A stretch of DNA of 64,000 bases from Microvirga calopogonii (GTDB lineage: Bacteria; Pseudomonadota; Alphaproteobacteria; Rhizobiales; Beijerinckiaceae), in assembly GCF_003347665.1 (NCBI RefSeq), contig NZ_QDGA01000008.1, positions 63,747 to 127,746 of the forward strand. Reading direction: 5' to 3'. The notes beneath the pieces were generated by a model that was not told where the DNA came from, made no database searches, and worked only from the letters and a program-made list of their open reading frames with translations. Shown here piece by piece: positions 38,314-47,461 of this stretch (positions are counted from its first letter, which is position 1; the number at the start of each line of letters is the position of its first letter). The translations under genes and the position numbers were made by a program.

Positions 38314-39246
38314 TCACGCGAATCTGGCGCCCGGACCAAGCCTCACTCCCCGCAGGAATTCTTCGAAAGCCACGGGGCCTTTGCCGGCACGCTGAACCTG
38401 AATCAGGCGGATCGCACCCTCGCCACAGGATATTGTACCATCGTTGTCGAGCAGTGTCGCGGGCAAAGCTGAACCTTTTCCCAAGACCGCTCTGAGAACC
38501 TTCACCCGCTCCGGGCCTTTGCCGAAATCGGCCGTGAAATAGGCCCCCGGAAAGGGAGAAAGGCCGCGAATGTGGTCGTGGACCGCCTGCGCCGGCTTCG
38601 ACCACTCGATCCGCGCGTCCTCGTTCTTGAGCTTGTGGGCGTAGGTCACGCCCTCCTCGGGCTGGGGCGTGAAGCCCAAACCCCCACGGGAGAGGGCGGC
38701 GAGCGCCCGCACCATGAGGTCGGCACCGAGGACCATGAGGCGGTCGTGGAGCTCGCCCGCGTTCATGTCCGGCGCGATCGCCACCCGCTCGACCATGGCG
38801 ACGGGGCCGGTATCCAGGCCCTCCTCCATCTTCATCACGGCGACGCCGGTCTCCCGGTCGCCGGCCATGATGGCACGCTGGATCGGCGCCGCGCCGCGCC
38901 AGCGGGGGAGCAGGGAGGCGTGAAGGTTGAGGCAGCCGAGTTCCGGCGCCTCCAGGACGGCCTTCGGCAGCAGCATGCCGTAGGCCACCACCACCGCCAC
39001 GTCGGCGTCGTGGCTGCGGAAAATCTCGGCGGCTTCCTCCGTGCGCAGGGTTTTCGGCGTCAGCACCGGAAAGCCGAAACGGTCCGCCATCCGGTGGACC
39101 GGGGAGGGCTTCAGCTCCATGCCACGGCCGGCCGCTGCGGGCGCGCGGGTATAGACGGCCACCACGTCATGGCCCTGGCCGACGATCTCGGACAGGGTCG
39201 GCACGGCGAAATCCGGCGTGCCCATGAAGACGACGCGCAGGCTCAT
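38314..39246 (-). CDS. fmt: methionyl-tRNA formyltransferase
   Basis: A 310-residue enzyme that formylates the initiator Met-tRNA. It shows [11 protein letters not shown] at the N-terminus, the 10-formyl-THF motif [18 protein letters not shown] with the catalytic Asn-His pair and Asp in [11 protein letters not shown], and the C-terminal OB-type domain. It overlaps def by four bases, the classic coupled def-fmt pair. Confidence 0.96.
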   Translation of the reverse strand: MSLRVVFMGTPDFAVPTLSEIVGQGHDVVAVYTRAPAAAGRGMELKPSPVHRMADRFGFPVLTPKTLRTEEAAEIFRSHDADVAVVVAYGMLLPKAVLEAPELGCLNLHASLLPRWRGAAPIQRAIMAGDRETGVAVMKMEEGLDTGPVAMVERVAIAPDMNAGELHDRLMVLGADLMVRALAALSRGGLGFTPQPEEGVTYAHKLKNEDARIEWSKPAQAVHDHIRGLSPFPGAYFTADFGKGPERVKVLRAVLGKGSALPATLLDNDGTISCGEGAIRLIQVQRAGKGPVAFEEFLRGVRLGPGARFA

Positions 39247-39761
39247 GCCCCGGCCTCGCGCTTGGCGGCTTTCTTGAACTTAGTCATCACCCGGTCGCGC
39301 TTGAGCTTCGACAGGTAGTCGATGAACAGCACCCCGTTCAGATGGTCGATCTCATGCTGCACGCAGGTGGCGAGCAGCCCGTCCGCATCCTGCTCGATGG
39401 TCTCGCCCTGCAGGTTCATGAACCGGAACCGCACCCGGTCGGGGCGCTCGACCTCCTCGTAATATTCGGGGATCGACAGGCAACCCTCCTCGTAGACCCG
39501 CTTCTCCTCCGACGCCCAGGTGATCTCCGGATTGATGAGCACCATCGGCTGGCGCTCGTCGTCGGACTTGGACACGTCCATGGTCACCATGCGGACCGGC
39601 ACGCCGATCTGGATGGCAGCCAAGCCGACGCCGGGGGCGTCGTACATGGTTTCCAGCATGTCGTCGGCCAGCTGGCGGATCTCGCTCGTGATTTCCTTGA
39701 TGGGTTCGGAAACCAGGCGGAGCTTGGAATCGGGGATGATGACGAGGGGTCTGATGCTCAT
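39243..39761 (-). CDS. def: peptide deformylase
   Basis: A 172-residue metalloenzyme that removes the N-formyl group from nascent proteins. All three motifs are present: [18 protein letters not shown] (Cys ligand) and [12 protein letters not shown] (HExxH-type). Length and order are those of the type I enzyme. First gene of the minus-strand def-fmt-GNAT-truA cluster. Confidence 0.96.
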   Translation of the reverse strand: MSIRPLVIIPDSKLRLVSEPIKEITSEIRQLADDMLETMYDAPGVGLAAIQIGVPVRMVTMDVSKSDDERQPMVLINPEITWASEEKRVYEEGCLSIPEYYEEVERPDRVRFRFMNLQGETIEQDADGLLATCVQHEIDHLNGVLFIDYLSKLKRDRVMTKFKKAAKREAGA

Positions 39762-39812
39762 GATCGCGGGAGATAAGCGCTTGAGGATGGATGGTCAAAT
39801 CGTTCGTCTTGA

Positions 39813-39915
39813 GCATCGGACCCAAAAGTGGACCCACTTTTGGGGACTCATCCGATGCGTATCATTCCTGAGTGCATCGTTTTCGCGGAAAAGTGGATTC
39901 CACTTTTCCGCACGA
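39813..39915. repeat. intergenic hairpin repeat, family B (two units)
   Basis: First unit GCATCGGACCCAAAAGTGG...CCACTTTTGGGGACTCATCCGATGC, second unit TGCATCG...GCGGAAAAGTGGA TTCCACTTTTCCGC. Lies between divergent def and rmuC, so it sits in or near both promoters. Confidence 0.85.
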
Positions 39916-39960
39916 GGCACTTGTGTTCGGATGCGTCCGTCAACCGGAACCATAGAGCCC

Positions 39961-41148
39961 ATGAACGATGTCGTCGTGATCCTCGGCCAAACTCCCCTGA
40001 CCTGGGGGCAGATCGTCATGGGCATGGCCGGGCTGAGCCTCGTCCTGCTCCTGCTCGTGACGATGCTTCTCCTGCGGACGCGCCGGGAGAGGGCCCTGGA
40101 GGCCGCCATTGCGGACGAGCGGGCACGGGAGATGGACGACAAGGTGGCCGAACTCACCCGCATCCAGTCGGAAATGACCGGACGGATGCGCACGATGGCC
40201 GAGGTCTTCGGCTCCCGCCAAAGCGATTTCGTCCGGATGATTTCGGAACGGATCGATGGATTGCAGCACCGGGTCGGGCAAGGGCTGGAGGCATCCACGC
40301 GTCACCAGACGGAAAATCTCTCGAAGCTCAACGAGCGTCTCGCCGTGATCGACGCGGCGCAGCAGAACCTGACGAGCCTCACCGGCGAGATCGTGGGTCT
40401 GAAGGACATTCTCTCCAACAAGCAGACCCGGGGCGCCTACGGACAGGGGCGGATGGAGGCGATCGTCCGCGACGGGCTTCCGTCCAATGCCTTCGAGTTC
40501 CAGGCGACCCTGTCGAACCGTACAAGGCCCGACTGCCTCGTGCGCCTGCCGGGCGACGAGCGCGGTCTCGTGATCGACGCCAAGTTCCCCCTGGAGGGTT
40601 TCACCCTCTTCCGGGAGTCCAAGGGCGATGAGGCGCGCAGCCGCGCGGCCGCCAAGGTTCGCAACGACATGCTCGTCCATGTGAAGGACATCGCGGAAAA
40701 GTACCTGATCCCGGGCGAGACCCAGGATATCGCCATGCTCTTCGTTCCGGCGGAATCGATCTATGCGGATCTGGCCGAACATTTCGACGATGTAGTCCAG
40801 AAGGCGCATCGCGCCCGCATCGTCATCGTGTCGCCGTCGCTTCTGACCCTCGCCATCCAGGTGATGCAGGCGCTCGTCCGTGATGCCCGCATCCGCGAGG
40901 AGGCGAGGGTGATCCAGGTCGAGGTGCAGAAGCTCCTGGAGGATGTGGTGCGCCTGGACGCCCGGGTGGCGAAGCTCGACACCCACTTCCGGCAGGCTCA
41001 GGAGGACGTGTCGCAGATCCGGGTCTCGGCCGACAAGATCGTCAAGCGCGGCCAGAAGATCGAGACCCTCGAATTCGACGAGGATGAGGCCGAGGCCCGG
41101 GCCGAGTGGCTGCGCCTTCAGGGTCGTAATCTCCGGGCCGTGGAATAA
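39961..41148 (+). CDS. rmuC: DNA recombination protein RmuC
   Basis: A 395-residue membrane-anchored protein. One N-terminal helix (IVMGMAGLSLVLLLLVTMLLL, about residues 19-38) is followed by a long coiled coil to about residue 150, then the RmuC nuclease-like domain with GAYGQGRMEAIV, RPDCLVRLPGDERGLVIDAKFPLE and IAMLFVPAESIYADL. Family members limit rearrangements between inverted repeats, which is notable in a genome full of such repeats. The ATG at 39961 was chosen because the longer frame begins inside def on the other strand. Confidence 0.93.
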   Translation: MNDVVVILGQTPLTWGQIVMGMAGLSLVLLLLVTMLLLRTRRERALEAAIADERAREMDDKVAELTRIQSEMTGRMRTMAEVFGSRQSDFVRMISERIDGLQHRVGQGLEASTRHQTENLSKLNERLAVIDAAQQNLTSLTGEIVGLKDILSNKQTRGAYGQGRMEAIVRDGLPSNAFEFQATLSNRTRPDCLVRLPGDERGLVIDAKFPLEGFTLFRESKGDEARSRAAAKVRNDMLVHVKDIAEKYLIPGETQDIAMLFVPAESIYADLAEHFDDVVQKAHRARIVIVSPSLLTLAIQVMQALVRDARIREEARVIQVEVQKLLEDVVRLDARVAKLDTHFRQAQEDVSQIRVSADKIVKRGQKIETLEFDEDEAEARAEWLRLQGRNLRAVE

Positions 41149-41183
41149 AAGGATCCGACATACGTTCATGAGCGTTGGCGCCG

Positions 41184-41208
41184 GGAACCGCCTTTCTCCC
41201 GCAACGTT
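41184..41208 (+). promoter_or_regulatory. EcfG-type general stress promoter of the first DUF892 gene
   Basis: GGAAC (41184-41188), 16 bases, CGTT (41205-41208): exact match to the alphaproteobacterial EcfG consensus, about 80 bases before the start codon. Confidence 0.65.
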
Positions 41209-41287
41209 CTTCCCACGCTGCACGAGACGCCATGGGATGATGGCGTTCGATGATCGGTACATCACGGATTTTGGGAAGGATTGCGCT

Positions 41288-41791
41288 ATGGGCCTTTTCT
41301 CGAAGGACATCAAGTCTTTGGATGATCTCTTCATCCACACCCTGCAGGACATCTACTACGCCGAGCAGCAGATCACGAAGGCGCTGCCGGAGATGATCGA
41401 GAAGGCGAGCGACCCGCAGCTGAAGCAGGCGTTCCAGACCCATCTCGGCGAAACCCAGCAGCAGATCCAGATGGTCGAGCAGGTGTTCCGCATGCATGGC
41501 CACGACCCGAAGGGCGTGACCTGCCCGGCAATCGACGGCATCATCGACGAAGCCCAGGACATTGCCGGCGACATCGACGACCCGCAGGTTCTCGATGCGG
41601 CGCTCCTGGCCGCCGCGCAGGCCGTGGAGCACTACGAGATCACCCGCTACGGCACGCTCGTCGCCTGGGCGAAGCAGCTCGGCCGCGAAGATTGCGCCGG
41701 CGTCCTGCATCAGATCCTGGATCAGGAAAAGTCCACTGACCAGAAGCTCAACCGGATCGCCGAGAGCAAGATCAACACGAAGGCCGCATAG
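41288..41791 (+). CDS. DUF892 (YciE/YciF-like) ferritin-fold stress protein
   Basis: A 167-residue four-helix ferritin-like protein. Conserved helices begin with LDDLFIHTLQDIYYAEQQ (carboxylate ligands in helix 1) and contain AAQAVEHYEITRYGTLVAWA (E-x-x-Y motif of the di-iron site). GGAAGG lies upstream of the ATG; the upstream frame in rmuC is not used. It has an EcfG-type promoter and its own terminator. A paralogue is at 54256. Family members are stress-induced; the reaction is unknown. Confidence 0.92.
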   Translation: MGLFSKDIKSLDDLFIHTLQDIYYAEQQITKALPEMIEKASDPQLKQAFQTHLGETQQQIQMVEQVFRMHGHDPKGVTCPAIDGIIDEAQDIAGDIDDPQVLDAALLAAAQAVEHYEITRYGTLVAWAKQLGREDCAGVLHQILDQEKSTDQKLNRIAESKINTKAA

Positions 41792-41811
41792 GGCCTTCGT
41801 TCGATGAAACG

Positions 41812-41841
41812 GAAATGGCCTCCGAAAGGGGGCCATTTTTA
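41812..41841 (+). terminator. Rho-independent terminator of the DUF892 gene
   Basis: AAATGGCCTCC / GGGGGCCATTT stem with GAAA loop, then TTTATTTT on the plus strand. Confidence 0.85.
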
Positions 41842-41864
41842 TTTTGGCACTATGATCCCTCGCA

Positions 41865-41954
41865 CGTCATCACCGGCCTCGTGCCGGTGATCTCGATCCG
41901 GAAGGCGCCGCGTTTCAAGCAATCGGGATGGCCGGGACAAGCCCGGCCATGACG
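41865..41954. repeat. intergenic hairpin repeat, family A
   Basis: Complete unit: CGTCATCACCGGCCTCGTGCCGG, TGATCTCGATCCGGAAGGCG, then ATGGCCGGGACAAGCCCGGCCATGACG split across two hairpins. Located between converging genes. Confidence 0.8.
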
Positions 41955-41979
41955 TCGAGAGGTAGCGTCGATCCCGCCT

Positions 41980-42711
41980 CTACTTTACCGGCAACGCATA
42001 GGCGCGCAAAAACTCCGCCAGATCATTCGTGATGTAATCGATCTCCGGCGTCCGGACGGCCTCCTGTTCGAAGCTCTCCCGGAACGGGTCGAAGGTTTTG
42101 GGCACGATGAGCGTGGTCGTCATGCCGAGTTCGTGCGGAACCGTGAGGTTCTTGGCGATATCCTCGAACATGGCCGCGCGTGCCGGCTCCACCCCGTGCT
42201 TGTCGAGGAAGACTTCGTAGGCGCGCCGGTCGGGCTTGGGCACGAAGTTCGAGGCGGCGATGTCGAACACGTCCTCGAAATGGTCGAGGATGCCGATCTT
42301 CCTCGCCACGTTCTCCGCGTGCTTCCGGGAGCCGTTGGTGAGGATGAGCTTGCGGCCCGGCAGCTTCTCGATGGCGTCGCCCAGGCTTTGATTCAATTCG
42401 ATATCCGTGTGGTCGATATCGTGGGCGAAGTCGAGGAAGTCGGCCGGGTCGATGTCGTGTTCCTCGATCAGCGCCCGCAAGGTCGTGCCATGCTTATGAT
42501 AAAAGTACTTCTGCAGAGCTTTGGCAGAGAGACCGTCGATGCCGAACAGGTTTGCGACATAAAGCGTGATCCGCTCGTCGACCTGGGGCCAGACCCGCGA
42601 GGTGTGCGGATAGAGCGTATTGTCCAGGTCGAAGACCCACGTCTCCACATGCGCGAAGGGGCGGGATTCAGCGGACGACAGGTGGTTTTCGGCAGACGGC
42701 TTAACGTTCAT
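41980..42711 (-). CDS. HAD-superfamily pyrimidine 5'-nucleotidase-like hydrolase
   Basis: A 243-residue haloacid-dehalogenase-type phosphatase. Motif I is WVFDLDNTLYP (nucleophile Asp), motif II LILTNGSRK, motif III Lys in FVPKPDRRAYE and motif IV in AAMFEDIAKNL. This is the SDT1/pyrimidine 5'-nucleotidase subgroup, which dephosphorylates UMP/CMP or related phosphates. It lies downstream of argB on the same strand. ATG 42711 was chosen because the frame above it reads through a repeat. Confidence 0.87.
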   Translation of the reverse strand: MNVKPSAENHLSSAESRPFAHVETWVFDLDNTLYPHTSRVWPQVDERITLYVANLFGIDGLSAKALQKYFYHKHGTTLRALIEEHDIDPADFLDFAHDIDHTDIELNQSLGDAIEKLPGRKLILTNGSRKHAENVARKIGILDHFEDVFDIAASNFVPKPDRRAYEVFLDKHGVEPARAAMFEDIAKNLTVPHELGMTTTLIVPKTFDPFRESFEQEAVRTPEIDYITNDLAEFLRAYALPVK

Positions 42712-42729
42712 GGATCCCAAAGACGACAA

Positions 42730-42747
42730 TGGGGCCGTGCGGCCCCA
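42730..42747 (-). terminator. possible terminator or attenuator hairpin after argB
   Basis: TGGGGCC-GTGC-GGCCCCA, a perfect seven-bp stem, between the argB stop and the HAD gene. On the minus strand it is followed by only a weak T-rich stretch (TTGTCGTCTTT), so partial termination is the most that can be claimed. Confidence 0.4.
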
Positions 42748-42799
42748 CTGACTAATATATAGGCTCTTTCGACCCATCCGTGAAGGGTGACGCTCTCCA

Positions 42800-42909
42800 G
42801 CATCGGACCCAAAAGTGGACTTGCACTTTTGGGATTCATCCGATGCTTCGTCTATCAATGAGAGCATCGTTCGGGCCGGAAAACCGGGTCCACTTTTCCG
42901 GACGATGCT
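42800..42909. repeat. intergenic hairpin repeat, family B (two units)
   Basis: GCATCGGACCCAAAAGTGG...CACTTTTGGGATTCATCCGATGC, then AGCATCGTTCGGGCCGGAAAA...TTTTCCGGACGATGCT. It ends directly at the argB stop codon. Confidence 0.85.
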
Positions 42910-43815
42910 CTACCCCCTCCGGATCAGCGTGCCTGCGCCATGGTCGGTGAACAGCTCCAGCAGGACCGCATGGGACACCTTGCCGTCGAGGATGACCACC
43001 GCTTCCACGCCCTTCTCCAAGGCATAGATGCAGGTCTCGATCTTCGGGATCATGCCGTCCGTGATGGTGCCGTCGGCGATCAGTCGGCGGCAATCCTCGA
43101 TGGTCATCTCAGGGATAAGGTTCTTATTCTTGTCGAGAACGCCTGGAACGTCCGTGAGCAGCAGGAGGCGCTTGGCCGTCATGGCGCCGGCGATGGCGCC
43201 CGCGAAGGTGTCGGCATTGACGTTGTAGGTCTGGCCGTCATGCCCGGTCGCGACCGGGGCGAGGACGGGGATCAGCTCGGCCTGGAGAACCTGGTCCAGG
43301 ACGGCGCGGTTCACATGCTCCGGCTCGCCGACGAAGCCGAGATCCACCACCTTCTCGATGTTGGAATCGGGATCGACGGCCGTACGGGTCACCTTCCGGG
43401 CGGTGACCATGTTGCCGTCCTTGCCGGAGAGGCCTACCGCCTTGCCGCCCTCGGCGCCGATCCAGCCGACGATCTGCTTGTTGATGGAGCCCGCGAGCAC
43501 CATCTCGACGACCTCGACCGTGGCTTCGTCCGTGACGCGCAGGCCGCCCTTGAACTCGGACTTGATTCCGAGCTTTTCGAGCATCTTGCCGATCTGCGGC
43601 CCGCCGCCATGGACGATGATCGGCTTGATGCCCGATTGTTCGAGCAGGACCACGTCCTCGGCGAAGTCCTCGGCCGCGGCGCGGTCGCCCATGGCGTGGC
43701 CGCCATACTTGATCACCACCACCTGCTGGTCATAGCGCTGCATGTGCGGCAGGGCCTGCACGAGCACCTCCGCCTGCACATGAACGTCGGGAAGGGGGAT
43801 GGACGGATCGGACAT
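42910..43815 (-). CDS. argB: acetylglutamate kinase
   Basis: A 301-residue amino-acid kinase of arginine synthesis. The ATP loop is [13 protein letters not shown] near residue 28; [13 protein letters not shown] and the NAG-binding [14 protein letters not shown] follow, with [11 protein letters not shown]. The ATG at 43815, with GGAG upstream, was chosen over a TTG ten codons earlier. The N-terminal helix typical of arginine-sensitive hexameric enzymes ([13 protein letters not shown]) is present, so feedback control by arginine is likely. Confidence 0.94.
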   Translation of the reverse strand: MSDPSIPLPDVHVQAEVLVQALPHMQRYDQQVVVIKYGGHAMGDRAAAEDFAEDVVLLEQSGIKPIIVHGGGPQIGKMLEKLGIKSEFKGGLRVTDEATVEVVEMVLAGSINKQIVGWIGAEGGKAVGLSGKDGNMVTARKVTRTAVDPDSNIEKVVDLGFVGEPEHVNRAVLDQVLQAELIPVLAPVATGHDGQTYNVNADTFAGAIAGAMTAKRLLLLTDVPGVLDKNKNLIPEMTIEDCRRLIADGTITDGMIPKIETCIYALEKGVEAVVILDGKVSHAVLLELFTDHGAGTLIRRG

Positions 43816-43862
43816 GAACGGCTCCGGCGCGGGGATCGGGATCAAACGGCCTGCCTTCTAGA

Positions 43863-43909
43863 GCATCGGACCCGAAAGTGGAATGCACTTTTGGGATCCA
43901 TCCGATGCT
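43863..43909. repeat. intergenic hairpin repeat, family B (core unit)
   Basis: GCATCGGACCCGAAAGTGG...CACTTTTGGGATCCATCCGATGC. A short second palindrome, GCGCATCGTCCGATGCGC, follows about 17 bases later. Confidence 0.85.
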
Positions 43910-43974
43910 TCGGCTTGGAAACTGGCGCATCGTCCGATGCGCTGGCTCAAGAACAGGCGGCTGCAAACAGGAGT

Positions 43975-44343
43975 TCAGGCTCTCAGGCGGAGAAGGGCCG
44001 AGATTCCGACCAGGAGCCAGCCCACCATGAGGAGGATGCCGCCCGTCGGCGCGGCCCTGGGGAAGAGCGCCACCCCGGAGAAGGCGCGGCGAGAAAGGTC
44101 GCCGCAGAACAGGATCAGGCCGAGAACCAGCACATAGCCGGCGATCTGGGCCAGCATGGGGTTCACGGCCCCGGCGCCCAGCAGGGCGACGAGGGCCAGT
44201 AGGGCAGGGGCGTGAAACAGCAGGAACTGCGCCGCCGTGGCGAGGTTTCCGCCCGTGATGTGAGCTGCGGCCGCCGACAGGCCGACACCGAGAAGGCCCG
44301 AGAGCGAGGCCAGGACGATCAGGATCCGGGCGGCGAGGTTCAT
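43975..44343 (-). CDS. DUF423 family membrane protein (YgdD-like)
   Basis: A 122-residue protein with four hydrophobic helices ([21 protein letters not shown] at the start, [15 protein letters not shown] at the end). The conserved G-AFGAH-type start is represented by GLSAAAAHI, and [12 protein letters not shown] matches the second family segment. Its ATG overlaps the engB stop by four bases. No function is established for the family. Confidence 0.85.
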   Translation of the reverse strand: MNLAARILIVLASLSGLLGVGLSAAAAHITGGNLATAAQFLLFHAPALLALVALLGAGAVNPMLAQIAGYVLVLGLILFCGDLSRRAFSGVALFPRAAPTGGILLMVGWLLVGISALLRLRA

Positions 44344-44996
44344 CCCGCGCCTCTTTCACTCAGGAGCTTGGCGATCCCGGCGCGCAGCTCGGGGATGCCG
44401 AAGCCCGTGCGGCTCGACGTCGGCAGGATCTCGGGGAAGGCGGCGGCGCGCTTCTCGATCTTCTGGAGCGTGTCGGCCATGCGCTTGTCGAGCTCGTCCT
44501 TCTTCAGCTCATCGGCTTTCGTCAGGACGATCTGGTAGGAGACGGCGGCCGTGCCGAGGGTCTCGAGAACCGCCTCGTCCACCGGCTTGATGCCGTGGCG
44601 GGCGTCGATCAGCACGTAGACGCGGGCGAGGCTCGCGCGGCCGCGAAGGTAGTCGTGGATCAGTTGAGTCCAGGCCGCGACCTTCTGCTTGTCGACGGCC
44701 GCATAGCCGTAGCCGGGCATGTCGACCAGGTGGAAGCGGTCGTTGATGTTGAAGAAGTTGAGCTGCTGCGTGCGGCCCGGCGTATGCGACGTGCGGGCAA
44801 GCGTGTTGCGCCCGGTCAACGCATTCACGAGGCTCGACTTGCCGACATTGGAGCGGCCCGCGAAGGCGATCTCCACCTTGCTCATGGGCGGCAGGTTCTT
44901 CAGCGAGTTCGCGGCCCAGATGAAATCCGCCTCGCCGGCAAAGATCTTGCGGCCGATCTCGAGAAAGGGGTCGGTATCAGGTTCCATATCGGTCAT
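44340..44996 (-). CDS. engB: ribosome biogenesis GTP-binding protein YihA/EngB
   Basis: A 218-residue GTPase needed for large-subunit assembly. The G motifs are [14 protein letters not shown] (G1), [11 protein letters not shown] with the G2 Thr, DMPGYG (G3) and TKADEL (G4). Full length for the family. It is followed, with overlap, by the DUF423 gene. A 62-base gap separates it from the CYTH-CHAD gene upstream. Confidence 0.95.
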   Translation of the reverse strand: MTDMEPDTDPFLEIGRKIFAGEADFIWAANSLKNLPPMSKVEIAFAGRSNVGKSSLVNALTGRNTLARTSHTPGRTQQLNFFNINDRFHLVDMPGYGYAAVDKQKVAAWTQLIHDYLRGRASLARVYVLIDARHGIKPVDEAVLETLGTAAVSYQIVLTKADELKKDELDKRMADTLQKIEKRAAAFPEILPTSSRTGFGIPELRAGIAKLLSERGAG

Positions 44997-45058
44997 GGGG
45001 TCCTTATCGGCGCTTGGTGACCGGAGTTCAAGGCACCTCGCTCAAGCTTTTCCGGCCG

Positions 45059-46621
45059 TCAGGGCGTCGAAGCCCAGAACGGTTCCGCCTTCGTGAGCTT
45101 CCTGGAGGCTTTTTCGGCCTGGGACAGGAGCTTGCGTTCGCGGTTTTTCGTGTCGCCGGCAGCCTTACGGACCCATTTTCGGAAGGGCGGGTCGAGCAGA
45201 GTTTTGCCCACTTCGATATCGTTTAGCTTGCCCAGCGTGTCCTGCAGGCCTTCGAGAAGGTCCAGCATCGCCTTGCGGCTCTTCCGCGCCGGAATGCCGG
45301 GAAACAGGGTGGCGAAGAACTCCACGCCGTAGCGCAGCTTCTTGATGCGGATACGAAGCTTGTGGCGGTCTTCCCCGTTCAGGTCGGCCATCCGCTTTGC
45401 GCCCTTCCGGATCCTCCGCCAGCGGAGCGAGAGTTCCTCGGCGGCCAGCGCCCGAGCAGGCAGTTCTCGCGCAGCCCTGGCGGACGGCTTGCTTCGCGTG
45501 AGCCACCGACCGGACTCGATCCATGTCGCGGCCTTCAGGATCGCCCGCATGAAGCGGGGCCTCGACAGGGTCTTCATGAGCCTTTCGAAGGTTTTTGCCC
45601 GCAGCCGTTCGGTTTCCTCCAGCACCTGCGGGCCCTTGTCCTGGTCGTCGGCCTTCCGCAGCCGCGCGACCAGTACGTCGAGGTCGCGGACCAAGCCGAG
45701 TTTCCTGCCCGCCCATCGAAGCTCGGTCCGGACGGTCTCGCTGTCCCGGTCCCGCAGCATCGGCCTAAACAGCGAGACGGCCGCATTGAGCCGCCTGAAC
45801 CCGACCCGCATCTGATGCACCAGCTCGGGATCATTGCCCCGGCGCAGGAGCGCCTCGTTCCGGATGATCTGGGACAGGCAGGCACGCGCGATCGTCTGGA
45901 ACGCTTCGGCGCACGAGGCCTGGGTCGGAATGACGATCCGGCCCGCCTTGACCGGTGCGCCGTCGGCCTGGCCGAGAAGCCGGTAGCCACGCTCTGATTT
46001 CGTCACCGGAGAGAGACGGAGCGGGAGGCTGTCGGCGAGATCGTCGGCCAGCGCGAAAAGGGCGGACGGGCTGCCCTCCTTCAATTCCAGCTCGACCTCG
46101 CAGAAATGCTCGGCACCGGCTTCGGTCGACGTTCTGGCCTCGTCCAGGGCGAGTTCGATCGTGGCGCCGTCGCGTTCGATCTCGAAGGCTTGGCGGTCCG
46201 TGTCCACGGTGAAAACAGGCTTCAGGCCTCGGCGGAGGTCATCCTTGGCCACGAGTGGAGCAAGGGGCGTGCCGGCGGCGGCCGCGAGATCGGGTCCATC
46301 GTCGACCGGGGTTTCCCATTCGCCCCGGTCGAGGGCGAGCCCCCGCGCCTTGCGTTCCGCCTTGATGGTCTGGGTACGGTGCCCGTCCCGCTGCCGGACC
46401 CGGAGGGTCAGTCCGGCCTTGTGCAGGGCGCAGTCCGGCGAATCGTAATAGACGGCGTGGAGGGCTCCGCCCTGGTCGGGGAGTGCCCGGGCCTGGGCCA
46501 TCAGGGGATGGCGGAGGAGCTCGCCCGCGGTATCCGCGGCGAGTTCAAGCTTCAGCTCGATCTCGCTGGTCCTTTCATGGCCCGTCTTGTCCTGCCATCC
46601 GGCATTCATGGCCAACCGCAT
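45059..46621 (-). CDS. CYTH and CHAD domain-containing protein
   Basis: A 520-residue protein with two polyphosphate-related domains. The N-terminal CYTH domain has the E-x-E-x-K motif in SEIELKLEL near residue 21 and basic residues for triphosphate binding; the C-terminal CHAD domain (from about residue 225) is helical with many His/Arg/Lys positions such as HQMRVGFRRLNAAV and HKLRIRIKKLRYGVEFF. Members bind or hydrolyse polyphosphate. The start at 46621 or four codons later (46609) are both possible. No polyphosphate kinase lies nearby. Confidence 0.9.
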   Translation of the reverse strand: MRLAMNAGWQDKTGHERTSEIELKLELAADTAGELLRHPLMAQARALPDQGGALHAVYYDSPDCALHKAGLTLRVRQRDGHRTQTIKAERKARGLALDRGEWETPVDDGPDLAAAAGTPLAPLVAKDDLRRGLKPVFTVDTDRQAFEIERDGATIELALDEARTSTEAGAEHFCEVELELKEGSPSALFALADDLADSLPLRLSPVTKSERGYRLLGQADGAPVKAGRIVIPTQASCAEAFQTIARACLSQIIRNEALLRRGNDPELVHQMRVGFRRLNAAVSLFRPMLRDRDSETVRTELRWAGRKLGLVRDLDVLVARLRKADDQDKGPQVLEETERLRAKTFERLMKTLSRPRFMRAILKAATWIESGRWLTRSKPSARAARELPARALAAEELSLRWRRIRKGAKRMADLNGEDRHKLRIRIKKLRYGVEFFATLFPGIPARKSRKAMLDLLEGLQDTLGKLNDIEVGKTLLDPPFRKWVRKAAGDTKNRERKLLSQAEKASRKLTKAEPFWASTP

Positions 46622-46804
46622 CTCCGGTTTCTTCTTAGGCCATCATGTAGAGCGATGCCCGACGAAAGCCACGTGGAAGATCTCTGGCAGGGCCTTTCAG
46701 ACAGCGGCTACCAGAAATGTACCACTCTTCTCCAAAACCGGAGGAGTGCATTCGGGCTTTGCGCCGCCATGCTTGGTCGTCGTGACAATGACGAAAGCTC
46801 GAAC

Positions 46805-47389
46805 ATGACGGACGCCCCCATTCTCATCCGCTCGGTCGAGGTCCTCTCCGACGATTGGGCCATCCTCAAGAAATTTACGTTCGACTACCGGCGCCGGGAC
46901 GGCAGCCTGGAGCGGCAGGTGCGGCAGACCTATGACCGCGGCCATGGCGCCGTGATCCTGCCCTACGATCCTGAGCGCGGCACGGTGCTGCTCGTCCGGC
47001 AGTTCCGGCTGCCCGCCTATGTGAGCGGCCACTCGGAGCCCCTGATCGAGGCCTGCGCGGGGCTCCTCGACAAGGATGACCCGGAAACCTGCATCCGCCG
47101 CGAGGCGGAGGAGGAGCTCGGCTACCGGCTGCGCGAGGCCGAGCCCGTCTTCCACGCCTTCATGAGCCCGGGCAGCGTGACCGAGAGACTCATGTTCTTC
47201 ATCGCCCGATATTCGCCGGATGACCGCATCGGGCAGGGTGGGGGCGACAGGCATGAGGGGGAGGATATCGAGGTGCTGGAAATGGCGCTCGATGAAGCCC
47301 TCGGCATGGTCGATCAGGGTCGCATAATCGACGGCAAGACCATCATGCTGCTGCAGCACCTGAAGCTGAAAGGGCTTGTGGGAGACTGA
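46805..47389 (+). CDS. Nudix hydrolase, GDP-mannose pyrophosphatase-like
   Basis: A 194-residue Nudix protein of the NudK/ADP-ribose pyrophosphatase group. The box is GLLDKDDPETCIRREAEEEL with the R-E-A-x-E-E-L core near residue 100, preceded by VLLVRQFRLPAY and followed by FMSPGSVTERLMFFIARY, typical of NudK. ATG 46805 was chosen; the upstream open frame lies antisense to the CYTH gene. Ends at a bidirectional terminator shared with yidC. Confidence 0.9.
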   Translation: MTDAPILIRSVEVLSDDWAILKKFTFDYRRRDGSLERQVRQTYDRGHGAVILPYDPERGTVLLVRQFRLPAYVSGHSEPLIEACAGLLDKDDPETCIRREAEEELGYRLREAEPVFHAFMSPGSVTERLMFFIARYSPDDRIGQGGGDRHEGEDIEVLEMALDEALGMVDQGRIIDGKTIMLLQHLKLKGLVGD

Positions 47390-47412
47390 GCCTCGTCGAG
47401 CGGGCAAAGAAA

Positions 47413-47439
47413 AACCCCGGGCTCAGCCCGGGGTTCTTT
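47413..47439. terminator. bidirectional terminator between the Nudix gene and yidC
   Basis: Ten-bp stem AACCCCGGGC / GCCCGGGGTT, loop TCA. T-rich tails follow on both strands (TTCTTTG on plus; TTTTTCTTT on minus), matching the two converging genes. Confidence 0.88.
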
Positions 47440-47461
47440 GTTGGTTTCGATCGGTTGCCGG

